Source of the DNA: Symbiodinium natans
Lineage: Eukaryota; Sar; Dinophyceae; Suessiales; Symbiodiniaceae
NCBI GenBank assembly: GCA_905221605.1
Contig: CAJNDS010002416.1
Location: 64,001-128,000, forward strand
Direction: 5' to 3'
Length of the DNA stretch: 64,000 nucleotides
A program made the position numbers and the translations under genes. A model generated the notes under the pieces. It worked only from the letters and a program-made list of their open reading frames with translations. It was not told where the DNA came from and searched no databases. This document shows, in pieces, positions 39,366-48,832 of the stretch; the first letter of the stretch is position 1, and each line of letters opens with the position of its first letter.

Positions 39366-42300
39366 CCTACAGCAGTCTGCAGGCGTCGGAAGCACGCGCT
39401 CAGCAGGCTCTTGCTGACAGAGATCTCACCGCAAAGCGTTGCGAGGCGCTTTTGCAGCGCACTCCTTTCCCAGCCAGAACCCACGTGCGCTCTGCGCAGC
39501 AGGCTAAGAACCCGTCAAAGAGCCTTACTCTAGGTTTGTACACCCACGGAAACCAAATAGGGTTAACTATAAATAGTGATAGGTATGCTGCTCTTTGCCG
39601 GTTTCTGAACCTGTTTCTCAGAGCGAGCCACCCCAAGGTCACGTGGACCTCGCTGCACATCAACTACAACTCCCCAGGCAGTTGCCATCGTGACAACCAT
39701 AATTTATGGGGGTCTGTCAATGTGACAGTCAGTCTTGGCCCCTTCTCAGGAGGCGAAGTTTGGCTGGAAGTATCCCCTCAAGAGGCTGCTACAAGCTCCT
39801 CCATACGGTGGTTGACGAAGAACGACGGTTCCAAAATCCCTGGCGTGGCAGTCAGCACACGTTGTAAGCCTCTTGCTTTTTGTCCTAAACTGAGCCACGC
39901 CGTTTTACCTTGGAAGGGCTGTCGTATCTCTGTGACGGCTTACACTAGCAGGGGAGTGCCGTACGCTCAAAGACAATTACTTCGAGCCCTTCAGGAACTT
40001 GAGTTCCCTTGTGTGCCTTTAAAGGAACCTGCGGAATCAGCGCAACAGTTTGCAGCGGTTACACAGGCACCAGGCACCCAGGGGGCCTCTTCTGACCCAG
40101 CGCCTGTCACGCAGCGCCCTGCTGGCGATCCCGCTCCGTCCAACTTCAGCCCCGCAGTCACGGCAGGCATAGCTGTGGTAGTGGAAGAGACTCCCTCGGT
40201 CTCTCTATGTCTGCAGCAAATGGGCTGGCAGGTGGCGCAATACCACCCCAGCCATGTGAACTCTTCGAGCACTGCAACTTTGTCTCAGCGCCTTAAAAGT
40301 ATGCACATACAAGCCTTGTGGCTGGACCTTCCAATACCAGGCCGGCACGTGCATAAAGACCGCTTGTCTTCCCACATGACCCAGCTATGTGTGTGGCTTC
40401 GTCTTTGCCACGAGCTGGGAATCTCCGCGGTCTTGTTTGGGCCCCATGGCAAGGGTTGGTTGGCCCCTGGTGTGCAGGATCTCCTTGCCAGGGGCCAGGT
40501 TCGTAAGGTTTATCATAGGCTTTGTGCTTGGGGTTTTAAGATAGATGCTACGCAACAGGAGCCCAGCTCCACAGCCTTTGTCACTGCCAGCACCTTTCCC
40601 CTCTCAGGCAACCCGTGCGTCTGTGAACGGGGTGTTCAGCACAAGCTTGATTGGGTGGTGACCTCCCAACCCCATCAGCGCCGCCTCAGAGCCCAAGCAC
40701 ATGCAGCAGTATCCTTTCGCGTGGCCGCGCAGTGGCTTGCTCACGTGCCTTCCCACGCGCCCTTGGCGCAGCAACTCAGACCGAGCACACCCGACACAAA
40801 TCCGGCTCGACTTTCCCCCGCCCGATGTGACGCTGATTTGCGTTTGGTCCCAAACTTTTGCGAGCCGGATGGCGACCTCTCCAGGCCGTTCTTTTCCGCA
40901 TCGATGAAAAGGGCAACTGCCCCAAGTCAGGAGTCCGTTGCTGGCCACTCGGCAGCGAGACGGGCTGAAGCCCCAGACTCCCACTTGTCGATGCCCAAAG
41001 CCTTGCCTGGCCCCTCAACCGAGTCAGCTTTTCCAACTGAAGCCCGTATCCAACAAAAGGCCCACCTGAAAGCCCTCAAAGCTCAAGGCCTTAAGCCCAA
41101 GACCCGCAAGGTAGTTGTCGAGGACCACCACGACGACTGCGGCACCAGCCTCGCAAGCCTGGCTGCCTATCTGCCGAAAACGGAGACTGTACATCTAGCC
41201 CACTGGGCCCTCTACCAGCACTCGTACAATCTTCCACCATATTGGCTTTTGGGCTCGTCGGCAGGGCCAGGCCTACCGCCGCAACCGACCTCGTGTTTCC
41301 TGGCCAGCAGCTTCGAGCATGCGCTGCAAACCTTGAGTCAGTGGCCAAAGGGCGACTCTGAAATATGTGTCCTTTCAGGAGGCCATGCCCAGCAAGCGTT
41401 GTGGTGCGTAAGGAGACGCGTGGGATCCGGAAGGTACCTTAGTCTAGCGACTATACTAGATCCTACGGTTGCTAAGTGTAGGACTGGTTTAAGATCCTAC
41501 GTGCTCTCCTCACGCCCACTTGTGTGTGTCCTTCTCCCTACGTGGCAAAACCATGCCCCCAACCCACTGACGCCAATTTGCGAGGAAATGGCCACAACCC
41601 AGAAACTGCAGTCCCGACACTTTATCTGTGAGCAGCCCTGGATTGGCCGACCGACGCACTCTCCCGCCTGGTGGCAGTTCCTGCAGTCCTCACAGCACAT
41701 CCACCAGGATGTTTCTGACAGGTCCGCGTCATACACTTTCTGGGCCACCCACGCCTACCTCCTTAAGCCACTTCAGGACCACCCGTGGTGTCCTGAAGCG
41801 CAAAAGCCACCTCAAATGTGGAGCAACGCGCTAGCTGACAGCGTGATGGATGGCCTCAGCCTCTTATGCACAGCCGAACAACTCACCCAAGCCTTTCCCT
41901 CAGCTGCTGTGGGGCCGGATGAAAGGGAAGCCGCGCCGCCAACCGAGGTGCCTGGCGAAGAGTGGTGGAGGAAGTGCCCCGGATGCCGCGGACGCCAAAA
42001 TCAGCATGATGACCGGCACAACCGCGTCCCAGGCCAATGCAAGTACCCCCACTCTGAAAGCATATCCTGGAAATGTGAGGGTTGCCGTTTTCACAGACCG
42101 CGCGGACACCCCACTCACACTATGGGGCCAGATTGCAAGCATGTCTTGGTGGAAGAACGCAAGGGTGTCCCGCGCCGAGGCAGGCACCCACGAGCCCCAG
42201 CTCGCAAAGCTGTTGATGATCCTTCTCGTGATCTACAGGCGCAACTCCCTGACGGTACGGATCTTGGCCAAATTGAGGAAGATGAAGCTGCGCGGGTTCC

Positions 42301-45300
42301 TGAGCCCAAAGACGCTTCTTCCAGTGCAGCCCTCCCTTCGGATGTGGAGGAAGCGGACTACGCGCCTTCAGACGCGGAAAACGCAGCTCCGGCAGCAGCA
42401 TCTGCAGCTCCCTCTGATCTGCCCGCTCCAGCAGAAATATGCAGAAAGCCTGCGCCTCGCAACCGCAGGGTCTTTCGTGAGGCAGGCGTAGGACACGAAG
42501 TCCCCTCGGACTGGACTCGGTTTGATATAAGCCGCTCCATGCGCGTTCTCCGGGTTGGAAATGAGAGGGCTATCCGTACCGAACTACGTAAGCTACACCT
42601 ACGCTTCTGGCACTGTTCACGCCAGGCATTGGAGCAAATCCTCAAAGCAGCGGGCGTTCCTCAGCGTATCATAGCGTACGTGCCCGACATAATAAACACC
42701 TGCCAAGAATGCCGTAAGTGGCAGCGCCCTGGCAATGCCACTCAACACGCGCTCACCGCTAGCCTCAAGTTCAACCAGCATGTGGAATTTGATCTCCTGT
42801 TCTACCGTTCGTTTGTGGTATGCCATCTTGTGTGCCGGGCCACTAGATGGCACGCAGGTTGCGCCATACCAAGCAAAGACGGAGAAGTGCTATACGAGAG
42901 TATCAACACGTGCTGGATTGGGCTCCACGGCCCAATGCAGCAGCTGATTGCCGATGGCGAAACCGGCCTATGGAGCGATGCTATCGCCCACCGCATAAAA
43001 CGCCAAGGCATCGAAATGAAGCTGCGAGCTCCACAGCAGCATGCGCGCTACATTGAGCGTCGCGGAGCCATACTACGGGCCACTCTTCATGTGATGGAAG
43101 AACAGCTTGAGCGCGAAGGATTGGTCTACGCGTTTCCAGCCCTGCTGGCCGAAGCCATCTTCGCCGGCAACGCACTGGTGCATATCGGAGGCAGCACTCC
43201 GTACCAGGCGGTTTATGGCAGGCAGCCTGCCATGTTGCCCCCGCTTGAAATTCCTGACATGCCCGAACGCGAGCAAGTTGGCGAAGCTGGGGACAGGCAG
43301 CGTGCCTACATCCGTGAAGCAGCATTGCAAGCCATGATCCAGGCCACCAGCCTGGCACGCATCAACAGAGCGGCGCACACGCGCACATCTCCAGATAGCA
43401 CCCGCGAGTTCAAGGTAGGGGATCTAGTTGATGTTTTCCGGAAACCGCCCAGTAAAGATGCTTCAGGTTGGTCGGGTCCGTACAGGGTTACTGAGTCCTT
43501 GCCAGGCCAGGTCCTAGTGAGGGTCAACGGCCAGAAGCGCACATACAGGAGTCAGGATGCACGCCTGACCCTCTTAGTCCTGTACACCGCCAACCAGCCT
43601 TCAGCATGGCCTGAGTGTATGCAAGTTGTCACAGAAGCCTTGATGGGTCTGCAGCAGGGACAGTCCGCGTTGTATGGCTTTGCTAACTCCCCCACAGGTG
43701 GCTGCGTGCTTTCCAAGGCCACACGTCAAGCGCCGCAAGTGCTACACGCGCTTGAGTTCCTCTTCACCCACTGCTGGCGCCTCCCTGAGACCATCGGCGC
43801 GCGTCTTGCCCGCGGCGCCAAGAGTCTCAGCGCCGTAACTTTGGCGTCACACTCCACCTTAATCTTGTGGCAAGCAAACATAGACCAAGATGTCCAGTTT
43901 AGCAGTTTGCAAGGCACTAAGGTTAACCTTTTAGAACTACTAGGCAACAGTTATAGCTCTAGTTTAGTGGTTCAGGCCTTGCACGCTGCCGATCAGGACA
44001 TCACTCTTGCCGATGCCTGTGACGAAGCTGCCGACCTCAACCATGAACCTTCCTCAGAAACCGCGCTCCCGTCCAGTGACACAGAACCCCCTTCGATCCA
44101 CACGCCTCAGGGCCAGCTGTCCACCATATCTGAGGGTGATGAGGCAGAAGATGCAGTTCACACCTTCTTGTTGTCTTGCCCGGCAGAGCAGCCTGCTCTG
44201 ACTGAGACACTGCGTGTGCTGTTTGCCTTGTCTGAGTCCGAAACTCTGGAGGCAGCAGCAGAGGGCCCCGAAAACGCCCACGTGCCATATTTCGAACCAG
44301 TCGACCCTTGTACTACCGCCATACTGGACCCTTACGTGCACTACCAGTCTGCTCAAGTTGCCACTAGTCACTACGGTTCCCTAGACTACCACGACCTAGC
44401 AGGGAATAAGTGTGTAGAACTGTGGTTTACTAAGGGTATGGCCAAAATTGTTGGGGATGATAGCGGTTTGGCGCCTGATGAAACGTATGCTTTAAGAGTT
44501 TATGCCACGGGCTACCGACAAGCAGTCATCCAAAGGGAAACCGACCTGCTGACCCCTCAAGACATGCAAAAGCATCAGCCCATGGTGGCAGCAGCTGCTT
44601 TGGAGGAGCTGCAAACATGGAACAAGTACAAGTGTTTCAAAAGGGTGCCTAGAGCCACTGCAAAAAACGTCATGGACAGCAAGTTCGTGGCAAAATGGAA
44701 AATGGTTCAAGACGCGCAGGGCAAGGAGCAACGGATCGTAAGGATGCGACTTGCGCTGCGTGGTTTTAAGGACCTCCGAGAGGGCCTTGAAAATTTCGCA
44801 GCAACAGGATCCCGGCAGTCACAGCGGCTGCTGAGCTCCGAGGTTGCCTGCCATCCGGGATGGAAACTGGTTGCTGTAGATGTAGCCAAAGCCTTTCTGC
44901 AGGGCATGACATACCAAGAAATGAGCAAGCTCACGGGAGAAGCCGAGCATGAGGTCCATTTTGATCTGCCAGCTCGTGAGGCTGAGTACCTTAAGCAAGT
45001 GCCAGGCTTCGAAGGTTTTGACCCTCGCAAGGAGACGCTAAAGTGCTTGAAGCCTGGTACGGGGTGCCGTGATGCGCCCCGTGCTTTTGCTCTAAAGCTC
45101 GCACAGTTCACCCGGTCCAAGGAGATCGGTCTTCAGCCTTCCTTGTACGACTCCGAATTGGAATATAAGCACGTAGGCGGCCGCCTCGTGCTCATTCTTG
45201 TAAAACACGTCGATGACCTCAAGATCGCCGGGGAGCCTCGCGAAGTGGATGCGTTGGTAGCACACCTTGAGTCCGGTTTTGGCAAACTAGCCTACCAAGA

Positions 45301-46219
45301 AAACAATTTCACCGTGTGCGGCTTGACACATGTCAGGCACAGCGATGGCAGCATCGAGATGAACCAGGATGCGTACTTGGCAGCCATGCGGCCTATACAG
45401 CATCCAGAGCTAACAGGCAGGGCCAGCAATGAGCCGTGTACGCCAACTGTGCACGGCCTGTTTCAGAGCCTTCTTGGCGCAGTTGCATACAGCCTGCTTT
45501 CGCAAGCGTGGGCTGCCGTGTTTGTGGTGGCTCTCCAGCGGCATGCTGCTGCGCCCACCAATCTGCATGTAAGGCGTTTGAACCTTCTGTTGGCCGCCCT
45601 TCAAAAGCAGAAAGCAAAGCTGCACTTTCCGGCCATGACTTGCGCACGCCGTATAGTCGTTTTTTCTGATGCGTCCTTCAGCAAAGAAAATGAACAGAAA
45701 GGCTACGGCATGCGTGGGGCAGTGTTTTTGCGCATGGGCACTTTCAACGGCCAGGAGCGCTGCCATTTCTTAGAGGCTCACTCGCAGAGCTTGAAGCTGG
45801 TCACCCGCAGCACCTTTGCTGCCGAAACACTGGCAGCCGTGGGTGCAGTTGACACCCTTACAGCTCTGTTGGTAACCCTCCAGGAAGTGGCTTGCGGCAC
45901 ACTGACCATTGCAACTGCTCGTGCCCTAAGAGAGCAGGGCGACTTTGCTTTTACCTCCGAACTTTGTATAGACGCCATGAATCTGTACTACGCGCTATCA
46001 GCGGCATATCCCAAGTTACCAGCCGAGAAGGCTCTATTCATACATATAGCCTGGCTGCGGGACTTTATCCGCGTTAAGATCCCCAAAGTAATATCTTGGG
46101 TTGACACTAGGGACATGCTGGCTGATGGCTTAACCAAGGGCAAGGTAGATCGTACAGCATTGCTAAATGCAATGAAGGGTGTTGTGAAACTAACACACCC
46201 GAAAACTTCTACCAGGTAG
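39362..46219 (+). CDS. Pol polyprotein: dioxygenase-like, methyltransferase-like, integrase, RT, RNase H
   Basis: 2,285 codons counted from the GTG at 39,362, which is probably not a true start. Residues about 55-200 resemble a 2-oxoglutarate/Fe(II) dioxygenase: H109-R-D111, GGEVWLE at 130-136, H179 and R188. About 271-400 and 615-830 resemble decayed C5-methyltransferase domains lacking the Pro-Cys catalytic motif. Two zinc motifs (C872/C875...C893 and C905/C908...C925) follow. The integrase has H1079, H1084, C1114, C1117 and the triad D1144, D1198, E1232, then a WSGPYRV element at 1370. Reverse transcriptase has D1840 and HVDD with D1951/D1952 (usually YVDD). RNase H acidic residues are D2103, E2155, D2204 and D2248, ending LADGLTKG. 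The last three enzymes are clearly copia-type and intact in their key residues. Confidence 0.93.
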   Translation: MTYSSLQASEARAQQALADRDLTAKRCEALLQRTPFPARTHVRSAQQAKNPSKSLTLGLYTHGNQIGLTINSDRYAALCRFLNLFLRASHPKVTWTSLHINYNSPGSCHRDNHNLWGSVNVTVSLGPFSGGEVWLEVSPQEAATSSSIRWLTKNDGSKIPGVAVSTRCKPLAFCPKLSHAVLPWKGCRISVTAYTSRGVPYAQRQLLRALQELEFPCVPLKEPAESAQQFAAVTQAPGTQGASSDPAPVTQRPAGDPAPSNFSPAVTAGIAVVVEETPSVSLCLQQMGWQVAQYHPSHVNSSSTATLSQRLKSMHIQALWLDLPIPGRHVHKDRLSSHMTQLCVWLRLCHELGISAVLFGPHGKGWLAPGVQDLLARGQVRKVYHRLCAWGFKIDATQQEPSSTAFVTASTFPLSGNPCVCERGVQHKLDWVVTSQPHQRRLRAQAHAAVSFRVAAQWLAHVPSHAPLAQQLRPSTPDTNPARLSPARCDADLRLVPNFCEPDGDLSRPFFSASMKRATAPSQESVAGHSAARRAEAPDSHLSMPKALPGPSTESAFPTEARIQQKAHLKALKAQGLKPKTRKVVVEDHHDDCGTSLASLAAYLPKTETVHLAHWALYQHSYNLPPYWLLGSSAGPGLPPQPTSCFLASSFEHALQTLSQWPKGDSEICVLSGGHAQQALWCVRRRVGSGRYLSLATILDPTVAKCRTGLRSYVLSSRPLVCVLLPTWQNHAPNPLTPICEEMATTQKLQSRHFICEQPWIGRPTHSPAWWQFLQSSQHIHQDVSDRSASYTFWATHAYLLKPLQDHPWCPEAQKPPQMWSNALADSVMDGLSLLCTAEQLTQAFPSAAVGPDEREAAPPTEVPGEEWWRKCPGCRGRQNQHDDRHNRVPGQCKYPHSESISWKCEGCRFHRPRGHPTHTMGPDCKHVLVEERKGVPRRGRHPRAPARKAVDDPSRDLQAQLPDGTDLGQIEEDEAARVPEPKDASSSAALPSDVEEADYAPSDAENAAPAAASAAPSDLPAPAEICRKPAPRNRRVFREAGVGHEVPSDWTRFDISRSMRVLRVGNERAIRTELRKLHLRFWHCSRQALEQILKAAGVPQRIIAYVPDIINTCQECRKWQRPGNATQHALTASLKFNQHVEFDLLFYRSFVVCHLVCRATRWHAGCAIPSKDGEVLYESINTCWIGLHGPMQQLIADGETGLWSDAIAHRIKRQGIEMKLRAPQQHARYIERRGAILRATLHVMEEQLEREGLVYAFPALLAEAIFAGNALVHIGGSTPYQAVYGRQPAMLPPLEIPDMPEREQVGEAGDRQRAYIREAALQAMIQATSLARINRAAHTRTSPDSTREFKVGDLVDVFRKPPSKDASGWSGPYRVTESLPGQVLVRVNGQKRTYRSQDARLTLLVLYTANQPSAWPECMQVVTEALMGLQQGQSALYGFANSPTGGCVLSKATRQAPQVLHALEFLFTHCWRLPETIGARLARGAKSLSAVTLASHSTLILWQANIDQDVQFSSLQGTKVNLLELLGNSYSSSLVVQALHAADQDITLADACDEAADLNHEPSSETALPSSDTEPPSIHTPQGQLSTISEGDEAEDAVHTFLLSCPAEQPALTETLRVLFALSESETLEAAAEGPENAHVPYFEPVDPCTTAILDPYVHYQSAQVATSHYGSLDYHDLAGNKCVELWFTKGMAKIVGDDSGLAPDETYALRVYATGYRQAVIQRETDLLTPQDMQKHQPMVAAAALEELQTWNKYKCFKRVPRATAKNVMDSKFVAKWKMVQDAQGKEQRIVRMRLALRGFKDLREGLENFAATGSRQSQRLLSSEVACHPGWKLVAVDVAKAFLQGMTYQEMSKLTGEAEHEVHFDLPAREAEYLKQVPGFEGFDPRKETLKCLKPGTGCRDAPRAFALKLAQFTRSKEIGLQPSLYDSELEYKHVGGRLVLILVKHVDDLKIAGEPREVDALVAHLESGFGKLAYQENNFTVCGLTHVRHSDGSIEMNQDAYLAAMRPIQHPELTGRASNEPCTPTVHGLFQSLLGAVAYSLLSQAWAAVFVVALQRHAAAPTNLHVRRLNLLLAALQKQKAKLHFPAMTCARRIVVFSDASFSKENEQKGYGMRGAVFLRMGTFNGQERCHFLEAHSQSLKLVTRSTFAAETLAAVGAVDTLTALLVTLQEVACGTLTIATARALREQGDFAFTSELCIDAMNLYYALSAAYPKLPAEKALFIHIAWLRDFIRVKIPKVISWVDTRDMLADGLTKGKVDRTALLNAMKGVVKLTHPKTSTR

Positions 46220-46278
46220 GGCGCTGCATGCAGTTAACGACTTTCTGTACAGCACAGCAAACTCGACGAGCACACCCG
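46220..46278 (+). other. 3' untranslated segment before the 3' LTR
   Basis: 59 bp between the ORF2 stop and the 3' LTR. A polypurine tract would be expected just before 46,279, but the sequence there is GACGAGCACACCCG, not purine-rich. Confidence 0.8.
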
Positions 46279-46443
46279 ACTTGTAGGGAACCATCTAGCC
46301 TGTATGGCTGTATCGGTTGTATAGCCAACTCTATGGGTGCGCGAAGCCGAGCAGCTGTTCAAATCGTAGTTACCAAGCCTGAAAGGTAGCAAAATGAAGC
46401 CTTCCGTGGTGACATGTTTTCTGCTACTCCTTGTCTTCGGACT
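46279..46443 (+). repeat. 3' LTR (165 bp)
   Basis: Identical to the 5' LTR. It carries the same ATG (46,394), so it encodes the leader again as a short peptide MKPSVVTCFLLLLVFGLFV with a TAG stop just outside the element. Confidence 0.93.
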
Positions 46444-46468
46444 CTTTGTGTAGATGACAAGATGTTAC

Positions 46469-46486
46469 GTACAAGAGCTCTTGTAC
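46469..46486. repeat. 18-bp perfect palindrome
   Basis: GTACAAGAGCTCTTGTAC lies 21 bp beyond the retrotransposon target duplication. Confidence 0.85.
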
Positions 46487-46754
46487 ATCATAGTGAGGTT
46501 TGCCTTTCTTTTAAGAAGGGTTCAGGCGAGCTTCAGATGTTCGAATCCATGCCTCAAGCCATATAAACCTTACACAAGCCCTCATACCTGAACCCTAGAC
46601 ACAAACTCAGGGCTCCTACTCGCTACCTCCGTATAACGCCACATCGAGCTAAAAAGGCTGAGATCTGAACCTCCTCCCCCACCCCCTCACCATCTGCTCA
46701 TGGCTACGGACGCTGAACCCTAGACCCGAAAACCCTAAACCCTAAATCTTAAAC

Positions 46755-46965
46755 CCTCAGCCCTAAGCCCTAAGCCCTAAGCCCTAAGCCCTAAGCCCTA
46801 AGCCCTAAGCCCTAAGCCCTAAGCCCTAAGCCCTAAGCCCTAAGCCCTAAGCCCTAAGCCCTAAACCCTAAACCCTAAACCCTAAACCCTAAACCCTAAA
46901 CCCTAAACCCTAAACCCTAAACCCTAAAACCCTAAAACCCTAAACCCTAAAACCCTAAACCCTAA
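46755..46965 (-). repeat. CCCTAAG then CCCTAAA array
   Basis: About 15 homogenised CCCTAAG units are followed by about 13 CCCTAAA units. Confidence 0.95.
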
Positions 46966-47002
46966 CAACCAAGCCCTCAACTTGCAGTTCAGATCCTTCA
47001 AG

Positions 47003-47085
47003 GTTTGTGCCGGCGAACTACATGGGCCGAATCTTCATCGGCTCATTCTCGCCCGACCTCAACTTTTCGGCGCCTTGCCTTAAGG
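47003..47085 (+). CDS. Exon-like island
   Basis: After TTCAAG the frame FVPANYMGRIFIGSFSPDLN continues FSAPCLK to a GTGGGA donor candidate. It is among the clearest islands. CCCTAAA upstream; degenerate then perfect TTTAGGG downstream. No family assigned. Confidence 0.57.
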
Positions 47086-47489
47086 GTGGGAGGGTTCGGG
47101 GCTTAGGGCTCGGGGTGTATGGTTTGGGGTTTAGGGTTTAGGGTTTAGGGCTTAGGGTTTAGGGTTTAGGGTCTAGGGTTTAGGGCCTCGGGCTTAGGGT
47201 TGAGTGGGCGCGTTTAAGTTTCGTTTTGTGATGCAGTCGTCTGTACGTTCGAACCATTTCGGGTTTGTGTTTCGTGTGCATCCTCATGCGATCGCTGCAT
47301 CTCGAGAGGTGTGCCCCAAGCCCCGCACCGCACACACTAAACCCTATAAACTACGCCCGAAAAGCGCAGAGGTGCGAGTGAACGTCCTCCTCATACCTGC
47401 CTTCGTGGCGGTCGGCTGTGCACGCAGCTCCGACAGCTTTTCTTGCTGGATTTTGTCGGTTGTCGGGGAGCTTTTGCCTGAAACCCCAG

Positions 47490-47600
47490 CCCCCAATCCC
47501 CAACCCCAAACCCCCGACCCCCAACCCTCAAACCCCACCCCCCAACCCCAAACCTCAAACCCAAGCCCCAACCCCCAGCCCCAAACCCCAAACCCCAACT
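47490..47600 (-). repeat. Decayed CCCCAAA/CCCCCAA repeat
   Basis: C-rich repeat derivatives; the Pro-rich and Gly-rich frames through it are shadows. A run of 18 C lies nearby at about 47,779-47,796. Confidence 0.85.
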
Positions 47601-47972
47601 ACTGTCTGCAGGCCCTAGATGTATAGGGTTCAGAGCTCCTTTCTCACCTTTCGCCCTCCCCTCCTGCCTGTTCTCCAGATCATGAAACCCCATGACAGAA
47701 AGGGGGTTCAGGGTGTGGCGGTTTAGGGCCTGGGGGTGCTGTTGCATGCTCTCTGCAAGCAGCTACGCCTTTGGAACACACCCCCCCCCCCCCCCCGCGC
47801 CCAGGTCTTCCCGACCCCTCTTATGCCAACTGCCTTGGGGTCATCTTGAACGAGGCGCGACTTTATCTTTTTCAAGCCCTTAAACCCTAAACCAAAAACC
47901 CTAAACCCTAAACCCCAAACCCCAGACCCTAAATCCTAAACCCTAAACCCGAAACCCGAAACCCGAAACCAG

Positions 47973-48060
47973 CGGAGAGCTCCCAGGCCATCGTCGTGGT
48001 ATTCATGGCGTTCATCTTTGCGCAGATCAACTCCACCACTTACCAGCAGGCGCGTCTGGG
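47973..48060 (+). CDS. Exon-like island, hydrophobic
   Basis: After ACCAG the frame AESSQAIVVVFMAFIFAQIN continues STTYQQARLGL. It reads like part of a transmembrane helix and the following loop. CCCGAAA/CCCTAAA upstream, TTTAGGG array at 48,086. The donor may be GC (GGGCTC). Confidence 0.57.
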
Positions 48061-48085
48061 GCTCAACCCTCAAAGCCTAAAGCGG

Positions 48086-48172
48086 TTTAGGGTTTAGGGT
48101 TTAGGGTTTAGGGTTTAGGGTTTAGGGTTTAGGGTTTAGGGATTAGGGTTTAGGGTTTAGGATTTAGGGTAT
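48086..48172 (+). repeat. TTTAGGG array
   Basis: About 12 units downstream of the preceding island. Confidence 0.94.
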
Positions 48173-48569
48173 ACTCTCCCTCAGGTCGTGTAAGGCTGAG
48201 GGTTTCTAGAGCTCAGGGGGGCTCCTAGGAATGTTTGTGGGGGGTAGGAATGCCAACCCGAAGCGAGGACCGAAGCCCAAGGCTTCTTAGCGAGCCTGTC
48301 GGTTTAAGGGTGTAGGGCAGTTTCGGGTTCAGGTTTTAGGGTGTTAGGGTGGAGGGTTTGGGGAAGAGCCCTAGAAGCCTCGCAGCCCCAAACCTTGCAC
48401 CCTAAACCCTGAAGGTGTACGAAATCAGGGAGCCCCTTAGATAGACTCCCGAATAGTAAGATCCCCGTACAAAAAGGGCCCAAAAAGGTACCGCTAATAT
48501 CATAAACCCCCCCTTGGATCTAAACCCTCTACCCTAAGCCCTAAACCTAAACCTTAAACCCTGAAACCT

Positions 48570-48655
48570 GAAACCCTAAACCCTAAACCCTAAACCCTAA
48601 ACCCTAAACCCTAAACCCTAAGCCCTAAGCCCTAAACCCTAAGCCCTAAACCCTA
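48570..48655 (-). repeat. CCCTAAA array
   Basis: About 12 units with several CCCTAAG. Confidence 0.93.
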
Positions 48656-48678
48656 ACCCCCCCTCAACCCTTGAATCC

Positions 48679-48755
48679 AAGAGAGCACGTGAGGAAGTTG
48701 CCACGATGGAGCTGGAAAGCAAGGCCTCTGAGCTGGAGATGAACATGAGCCTTGG
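48679..48755 (+). CDS. Exon-like island, coiled-coil-like
   Basis: Frame KRAREEVATMELESKASELE continues MNMSL to a GTCTAA donor candidate. The charged, heptad-like pattern suggests a coiled coil. CCCTAAA upstream and TTTAGGG array at 48,765. Confidence 0.55.
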
Positions 48756-48764
48756 GTCTAATCT

Positions 48765-48832
48765 AGGGTTTAGGGTTTAGGGTTTAGGGTTTAGGGTTTA
48801 GGGTTTAGGGTTTAGGGTTTAGGGTTTAGGGT
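48765..48832 (+). repeat. TTTAGGG array
   Basis: About 10 perfect units. Between here and 49,690 I see only decayed repeat and low-complexity DNA; the open frames at 49,050-49,340 lack a convincing strand preference. Confidence 0.94.

Larger units (their letters stand above)
34947..46448 (+). mobile_element. Complete Ty1/copia LTR retrotransposon with extra domains
   Basis: The element is flanked by a 5-bp CTTTG duplication (34,947-34,951 and 46,444-46,448), the size normal for copia integrases, and by identical 165-bp LTRs. Two overlapping-type ORFs encode Gag-protease and a polyprotein in copia order: integrase before reverse transcriptase and RNase H. Additional domains not usual for the superfamily are a RING-H2 finger between the CCHC knuckle and the protease, a dioxygenase-like domain and methyltransferase-like segments before the integrase. 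No frame-disrupting lesion was seen apart from the ORF1/ORF2 -1 offset, so the copy looks young and potentially functional. No purine-rich tract is evident before the 3' LTR. Confidence 0.95.

Noticed and set aside
35032-46219. The many ORFs of 60-210 codons on both strands inside the retrotransposon
   Set aside because: They overlap the two long ORFs in other frames and carry no recognisable domains.
34947-46448. Telomere-specific retrotransposon targeting the heptamer
   Set aside because: The target duplication is CTTTG and the immediate flanks are not telomeric repeat; the element merely lies in a repeat-rich neighbourhood.
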